IMG/VR virus record: IMGVR_UViG_3300030380_002510
Coordinates: 1-56,283 of that record
DNA length: 56,283 nucleotides
Source of the DNA: a virus
Direction: 5' to 3' (one strand)
Within the stretch, counting starts at the first letter, position 1; every line of letters starts with the position of its first letter. The translations under genes were made by a program, and so were the position numbers. Shown piece after piece: positions 54,601 through 56,283 of the stretch. The notes under the pieces are model-generated. The model was not told where the DNA came from. It saw only the letters and a program-made list of their open reading frames with translations, and searched no databases.

Positions 54601-56283
54601 TATCAAATTATTATACAACCTAATGTATTTTCAAATACACTTATTGGTTATCACGCAAATGGACCTGCTAACAATTTACCCGATGGTTCTTCCGTAGGAT
54701 TAACAAGCCAACAAACTGCTTTGGTAGTAGGTATTAGAGAATTAGATACTACTACAGGTGGTTTGGCTTTGATACTTGCTAACGCTACTATGGCCGATGT
54801 AAGAGGTTGTGAAATTATGATTAATGAGGTTATGTTAGACCATGACCCCGACCACGGTAGCCAATTTACTAACATACCACCTTTGATGACATATAATTCA
54901 TTTGGGGTACAAGCAACAGAAGCACCCGCATTTACTCGTCAATCATTACCTTATCACCCTCAAATGTTTGTAGACTCTACACCGGGTATGACTACTAACA
55001 TACCGTGGTGGTCTATAGTACACCCATCTAAACCAACTACACTTACAGGTTCTACAAGCGCAAGAGGATTCCGATTCTTAAGCCATCATCGTTTAGATAA
55101 TTTTTACTTGTTCATAAGAGCGAATGCGGGTAGTATAGGCGCACAACTTACACTCGCAGGTTATCCAAGTTTACATCCTAATGTATATGATTCAGTAATA
55201 AGGAACATCAGTTTAAATCCTCATTGTACATTGGTAAGTAATACTACAACTGTACTCACAGTAGATGATGCAAGCGGTTTTCCTATAGAACCATTATACG
55301 GAGAAGTATTGTCTTACATAGATGTAAACGGTATTAGAAGAACTGCTACTTGGACTTCAAGAAGCGGTAATGATGCTACCAATATGAATAAACCTAAACT
55401 CATCACTCTTACAGGCGCACAAGCAGACTTTACAAATAACTTAGTTGCCGGTACAACAATTATTCGCTTATCAAAACAAAATGATACATTTAGAGATGCG
55501 GCTGAAATATTTACAGATTCGGAAAGAAGTATACTTACAAGAACTTTACCACAGACATTACAAGGAAGTAGAGATACAAACAGTTTACATGTACCCGATG
55601 CTTACATTTGTTTATGGTCGCCTAATTTGGGTAGACCTAATGCTAAATATTTAGAAGGCGGTATATCCCCTACCGATGGTTTCCATGCTCTAGGTACATC
55701 TACAAGTGTAATACCGTTAAACCACATGCCGCAACATTTTGAAACGGTGCATTATCACGATAGTACTTATTATGCAAGTCTTGGTCCTTTCACATTAAAC
55801 ATAGAAACTCCTTCTCCTATTGCCACTAATCCTAGTATCTTTGTTAGTGATGACCGTAAAGTATCAAGTAAAGGTGCTAACACTATTGTCACAAATTCTA
55901 CTACTACAAATGCAGGTGTAACAGTGACATATTCTCAAGGTACAAGAATAAGCGTAGACGGACACATCTACACGGTTGATTCGGATAATGGAACTACTAT
56001 AACAGTGTTTGAAAATACCGCTAATGAAATACCAACAGGAACTACTGTCTTTTTATTCGGTGATGGCTCACCAATTACAGGTTTATCTTTACAAACATTA
56101 AGAGATAGTGAAGGTGGATTATATGATAGCCAAGCCGGTAATCCGTTTAATTTTGCTAATAAACTACAAGCAAAACAAGCAGGGCAAATTGCTAGTGATT
56201 TATATTTTGGTGCATCTATGTTAAACAACTTTTGGCCTTGTGGTAGTAGAGGTGGACCGTTAGTAAGCAGACTTGACGGATAT
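39697..56283 (+). CDS. Giant tail-tip/fibre protein, at least 5,529 aa, cut by the right edge
   Basis: GTG 39697 has GGTGAT three bases before it. The frame stays open to the last base, 5,529 codons with no stop. Residues about 64-255 form a LamG/concanavalin-like domain (FDEAFAIETWVV, YHVVGAITQNRINLYVNGQL, VESIHFANRF). Gly-rich modules like GSGYFPSTG and GQGFRVGDEI occur at about 2,763-2,868 and 2,988-3,135. A GMGVSGAGIPGG-type module occurs at about 1,610 and again near 4,199. The rest is beta-rich with many Thr, Asn, Gly and His residues and no obvious enzymatic motif. The likely role is a tail tip or host-binding fibre, given the LamG fold and position after the tape measure. The C-terminus is outside the window. 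Confidence 0.85.
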   Translation, partial: MVAIGRSSHAFFFDGVSDSIIIPQGRFTKLGDTTSVGTNQNIRNPSEILSKTGKGKDETTLINSRFDEAFAIETWVVPDCGGVIAEREGQFKLEIGTVDTPGPAKFTVHLDTKNGTKVYTLTTATALNTRWKGIVFPEQEVGSIHDSYNRYDLSNYNDATNLNFNHRPLYHVVGAITQNRINLYVNGQLLVSNYKPKNSKITDSTAHVYVGGKGGDFRGAVESIHFANRFDEQIITPNVPMDNGTSTTALYRFEEPIDVINKEYTITALGSDSASPYSAATDGSTTTLTIAATDAQNLIARLTGKAFDSSNATIDFTKQPYSMGNYNTFNDTTDTTKYVPHVPYNLIINPGAINRDTQKPNQSPPERLRILSINGTTGVITVNSIHLDYVVGDASGLRGIIHSRTVDVDDYFIIVPADILIDVATGKPFQPPHISSQIIDKTGQMILDETLNEQHGLVYSSQMATTASHPNNPFAVIWPTGINEKYQIGHSGRHKFSHIEGHEYMRRFPKPTSLKIDQKITGSADIVEMDYSNTAKGVDRLFVKNQLADFYEENAQTPVSAIVNSSTASLVITNGLVANKEEIIAIDVEDHRPFMLKGPIPEIYDRTTLSKDERYYHLKPETESRVALLHVPTLRTTYNLAPYVEVYYNAIDLTGDSMQAQSTNPTPMLMVEKTVPKGSLALSSTVKVLDVIKADLANANKDSTIFSPGGFIELSSAVVNNNEYFSKTNSLIGDNTGGAEYDLELNFNTTPRKEDFSAGYTPPANANAQPATPPQVVASSHNKSTHPSVYHKLCIEPTSVDSISSLSDLGNKQFKKTVETSNSGAGVFDKGGVNQGSPIFEMFDIIDNIYIGSKQTSARIYIQPSNKSRTNQLQKMRDGVIKGKTPNIMSLYFLMSRTRIRSVKQIDDTESNSVITQITATGIAEEAINENVSLVGSGSPDSHIVKEIEPNAPVVSVTLGGPGQGAINTKPTYDPSPLMRLPGSTRRNCAVKAVSVCTLDTAKTMSVQPLNNNSEDIKSWGTYAFAKKGRIFLSDGANAEYSGKVGAGFFFDDANAISQRKYVSSSGDLFSSFNDWCLGVDLISNQTKGTHSVNETIFNDLDFGYENLCEDGSTVNDRLFQTVEDVVHDYQLGTQYASTRAMVEIPVFPQQFFDSQADGIFPGPDNSMKLHLDATYTAHTWNPSPVGRRVDDIPPNDREANSAYSDNVEDKKYFTSTYITQIIEDGNFLQLHVEDVNIFPKTLGPLDMNNFKNVVSNHRLFIEDEWVYYTNNPITDGYVKIYNKPSTIGNGGFHGFNTKELFEKLTVGCKVSVGVSNPSLKSINSDITTQSSDYENRSAYYHDTGNVQTQGGNLDYGLRQYVSAVEFKAGPLSNPHAPRTKNKRAKATIIQGKQMTGQIYALELDDVEHFIDTNYTLDNSGNPIVGTGDLLVIGKVLSPTPVEVLYLGTQFNSQFSLNTTNNNTILVQFGTGVTVPSLAGVEFRLEKVGRSHLALSNIAQVTTNELTVSTFRPTVTNEIWSFVGTTSATSTTRLEIDCASATRSPVANTIGLNLRPGDMIYRERGNSIDYVGTVALVQSHHNKLFQDDTCDTTNADATISMDSTALLQIGMGVSGAGIPGGATVLSITTPTTFELSANATANNIDTSLTFTYNNNKTTVLLAANNAVALAATDKVRIGINSIVANDGDAILNKSWCNPYAAGGLRNGDTIWCNMTMNNAHAVEGLFAKSRGVFNEAQVYKAFNGGEGQLTNRPRDSIPLENFLIGDNCLETAINFAQHVNKTVELNYEAMGLTGNGLHNTPIAPTVAYIDPYLSSDGHARVLLYDVAHDREFISFHDIHMQVQTSPATPVIGHTRNLATKDGYYQLDNVLSQINGGAPHYLTTQIDVANGFPSENRYLRSTQQSKFIESAYAHNIANQTSNDLYPAAVTDNPVADFIMENPLKNFSGASITDIENEHYMGKGHGHIVHSGLYHESVGTNFHIADSVLPRVEPATQSSFYANKKHNQLRVNKGDTRILPMVRVLKAHRRAQGFSTFTFKDSSTFFDTPDGTRVISAFLCLKGIRNEELNLINHKEFRLHVLPQWKNMDYIRRQTIDFGEVGVKEGVTDIEAAAREIVRMINQGGAKNGRTHARRPSHQYPGESERMDLTRIGVREDINNPNKDPASAHINADFAATGSTHDPAPFWSVEHATTSQDRGSHMGYIRAHIGRVVEDINGVEGFTVVIHSTVPGASGRNFCAWLDNSKGQSSYQPQFLVGHGGRFRNFWCQQDEVMGENMHPAPMPLNKHGRPFAPITTLREMVKSENSIDDVKSNHDYISRLNDDDKARVLSSHVGSGGFSNTIFDESFEAQSQSLTLVEGLRVGTRPVGRINFGGLVATGIPGFSPIVGQFGCGAKGDSSFDSLYGKTTHSYGGYIDGSLINASKIGDSNLYGVKLTDHRGKSYGVRYVYKRIGDNFTNDNTLIPNSLDNEIGIFFDDRDVSQGGFSLGNHIIGSGDTTGQITDTSILSKVNYKGNRWRGVYAPDSLINASVKWESTTDTLTVKFYTDSIFGNTFSGTGLESVEDILGYLGFPKENGVIQLNDTFTGTTAKGSLGNTLSYTTRTQENAHASRTHVFYGVKGSAFTASHTVAGTGIVSTSAGITDTANAHPNPTGEYAYVLISSRMNWTTLLTDEVMAAATEAAINLVDVNKEEGVSFDCTDMLAADGRTLGEWGVSPDAIKLRAFNPNQNIMPISTMFNATLHKDKGIEAAHAEYGLYSSFNQGGTITGLSIKTAGSGYFPSTGVAENVVASIPAISSGFFGSSSSASTGAIDIVSVGGGGNVTSVVIVNGGQGFRVGDEIDLTQQPFGSNGNDDCTVVVTSVSGSLGGQIFSTNADNKPLSDADLLLNKQVFCGYVPKTVLQIESKGRGFHANTPTPVLVDSTNAPIDTSVWAKNLKGVNYTRSRGDHIIPCINELSFGSNTNLQRKSSIATISTTTNNVVAGTGFVKNAIYSTGAKGAVLSANAATQAGSGFNAGGVFNVFGGSGKGMKLNLPSGGPSIPADIGTASNFTAYKLDFGEGYVVGDALHIENDNTFNAGSPTGSATAMKFTVASVSSGEGAKIKVTVVNGEGGITGAQAVDRGKNFVDEDYIRVLPVEDGKEVAMIRVSNIANASISTDFVFTHDRRLHATLVPQSLDDNTQFTRFKSVGERGTFYIGKDKSAVFRSDGTNLLPIVQNEEFINFFESNNFKDRTVMMTRNPNHQINGRRFYGSVDSEPIVFFRGAKDSVDHTVPLYFGGGFSGVTIDINDGTQNDYSSFYTHPYSNGPTGTTGIQHANEISTSFATIDCNALFAFFPGAALVNQNRGSLNPPAYNKDNILSPDVMAGALGNNGSVFSWINSKYSAGVVRQKPTPLILQFAHPTARYEDYSNQTDVNNPSALRHQDVPKVENKTMYIIYGPGQAIPFSESTHNIAGGSFPTNTQEPHPGTVVTVGNTWSKVPYNMNLPNALTNDVNVFAPPTKTFQVNRHAYHYKVPTGHALNWSPPAGIPNVGRLEQRPEHGYHFGEHFNNPRSGKITATNSSEYFKAHPYKHSAMMYFGIAMSADMTWHMDGGYHPGGHWLDNQVAVNFKNHTSGAFVAKWGSTPVHPTAFRVSSKLCKENIDRGRLTGALGNPVDGSTTRAADDYIIVDATRCQNGEELATIIGQAINENPGKGALKALGGTFMPSMGNANRQDRYGWTELTYESYQVNGDIVGDGFSNLPINHGEYFGDGTHSHLSDLVVSVTASISGNAQSVLEQLPACGWIRTDTGGRDFFATGGNMGQIPAFAPYHSREVYLHSAGNYRVRFYLAPNRISGLPFFEDGYSFYNKCQGASGISFPPIQHSSIGGAIVTVNGGTKATQECTKIFVWSKAGVHRFNNENEATRDHMTQVHFSGLVDAIDRTRPVGAVGWAGERYSYLNSLKVETDGGGNKLYAAGLGAWYQKLGFSPYGSSNSCMGALGHFPHIRPMPHSPEASPRINGRANSASTSIQVPYQWNMGLGTNDSWHTSYIHNNSEGSPYGSHISASANANDTDVEEALNSFEGIYSRAFLVVSYESELPLVAKADRDNISATGDWLSVVSATKAGTAAATALRYAGTTTWDERIAGYDRFTAPANAGPHVEALITPNMNIPTRDGNFPTEGVYEKLKLLAQTTNDSIQGNITNGSPNITSISSTSGIKVGMYIHHASFPVNTQVIRITSGTEIEVSNNATATPSNPSEFHYITLGDNRTSNATPCLNPTGDLITDLNVSPAAENLDLLTGTINHTKNKFLSNHGESTFSPIYAQDDSWIGDTNAFAMGANSPSQNFTIENIVWKRMDGGNLSLPAVNARGLGAIPFITHYDQDGEVYTRGETIYGNNRFTFETTNSAMFPIIQAQELMHPQMATKNPDELRNVLVIPNEEMQFKSVSVEDDTGQIHTIEGGSPFGTIIRGFRKVSNRASEGLAPAVDNGDNLEPNLEIQLPDANAIPGNILVRSGFDNVQAYQHETIGSGGIMRPSHQGHNGAGELFDENFAKLSGLSNNINEGPKLGPTYDDYGWEHISQDLHGDIKFPDSTKSGWVNTTNNSPLNTAYKPHDRSLYFHITKSNVGHTDRHPVRYVHFANAGQTPIENNLTITNINLGVLTINTSLDYNIWAGISSTFATPLTINHFEQHHNAYNTQTKFYAKFINQRTGESAIGVIQWSNKTPTTISLRENTTKLFKVLWGLTDEEHFKLKQSGLDSNFYNQLLTENQGTPSDTITIRPSYPMPAGTTRFFAARRMRDHAEVSGNSPDAKHQILSIDSGEDEEDIRLPYFQQFGNHNISPMAIPRMGHHFVNATMAVMPGHWAHPAYQGLYHKHRACRSATLAVKEKTLIEGLTSITSTQKDQFAVYDPLLVIGSMTATPSGPSDIHGGAFTLMFESKIKHDGYGILASHGEAGNINKAGGHTIVLRANAAYTFNNHFPDPSVVGAYQIIIQPNVFSNTLIGYHANGPANNLPDGSSVGLTSQQTALVVGIRELDTTTGGLALILANATMADVRGCEIMINEVMLDHDPDHGSQFTNIPPLMTYNSFGVQATEAPAFTRQSLPYHPQMFVDSTPGMTTNIPWWSIVHPSKPTTLTGSTSARGFRFLSHHRLDNFYLFIRANAGSIGAQLTLAGYPSLHPNVYDSVIRNISLNPHCTLVSNTTTVLTVDDASGFPIEPLYGEVLSYIDVNGIRRTATWTSRSGNDATNMNKPKLITLTGAQADFTNNLVAGTTIIRLSKQNDTFRDAAEIFTDSERSILTRTLPQTLQGSRDTNSLHVPDAYICLWSPNLGRPNAKYLEGGISPTDGFHALGTSTSVIPLNHMPQHFETVHYHDSTYYASLGPFTLNIETPSPIATNPSIFVSDDRKVSSKGANTIVTNSTTTNAGVTVTYSQGTRISVDGHIYTVDSDNGTTITVFENTANEIPTGTTVFLFGDGSPITGLSLQTLRDSEGGLYDSQAGNPFNFANKLQAKQAGQIASDLYFGASMLNNFWPCGSRGGPLVSRLDGY

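Noticed and set aside
1-56283. Possibility of a provirus in a host chromosome
   Set aside because: No integrase, attachment repeat, tRNA or host gene is visible and every region fits a virus; the ends are simply window cuts.
1-56283. Assignment to a named group of Poseidoniales or Nitrososphaeria viruses
   Set aside because: Gene content is compatible with such marine archaeal viruses, but no sequence comparison could be run, so naming a family would be unsupported.

Overview
This window looks like a stretch of an uncultured tailed virus (HK97-type capsid, class Caudoviricetes by gene content), most likely one that infects a marine archaeon. Family assignments rest on recognising motifs by eye; no database was searched. 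The tailed-virus signature is a run of large terminase (12808-14295), portal (16700-18451), HK97-type prohead protease fused to a scaffold-like tail (25666-27075), HK97-fold major capsid protein (27108-28292), connector and tail-tube candidates, a short tape measure (37226-38257) and a giant tail-tip/fibre gene that runs off the right edge. The archaeal signature is circumstantial: a recurring Shine-Dalgarno GGTGAT about three bases before start codons, TATA boxes placed for leaderless or near-leaderless mRNAs, an AbrB-like DNA-binding protein, an Arf/Ras-like small GTPase and many zinc-ribbon proteins. I see no integrase, replication genes, tRNA, CRISPR or rRNA, so this is only the virion and packaging part of a larger genome, and I do not name a viral family.

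Layout. The left end carries a leftward gene cut by the window edge (1-753). Divergent from it are two rightward genes (816-3721) that share a putative domain. A non-coding region at 3722-3890 holds six TAGTCA/TGACTA elements, three tandem TGAACA hexamers, a 15-bp inverted repeat and a TATA box. It precedes a seven-gene operon (3891-7415) encoding small membrane proteins, the GTPase, the AbrB-like protein and two soluble proteins. A leftward zinc-cluster gene (7344-7679) converges on it. From 7714 onward everything is rightward: a duplicated zinc/HTH protein (terminase-small-subunit candidate), three large unrecognised virion-type proteins, terminase, small cysteine-rich and basic proteins, a LAGLIDADG protein, the portal, small proteins, and a 1,851-residue protein with a C-terminal ATP-dependent DNA-ligase-like domain. 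Then come protease, capsid, a likely decoration protein, four tandem paralogous small beta-proteins, connector and tail-completion candidates, tail tube, a SAP-motif protein, tail-assembly-chaperone candidates with a possible -1 frameshift site, tape measure, a tail protein, and the giant gene (39697 to beyond 56283, at least 5,529 codons).

How it works together (inference). Terminase and portal package DNA into a capsid built from the major capsid protein on a scaffold supplied by the protease fusion. Connector and completion proteins join a short tail, whose tip carries a giant LamG-containing protein suited to host recognition. The least expected elements are the GTPase/membrane-protein operon with its iteron-like promoter region, the ligase domain inside a giant structural-cluster protein, and short peptide motifs shared by several otherwise unrelated proteins.
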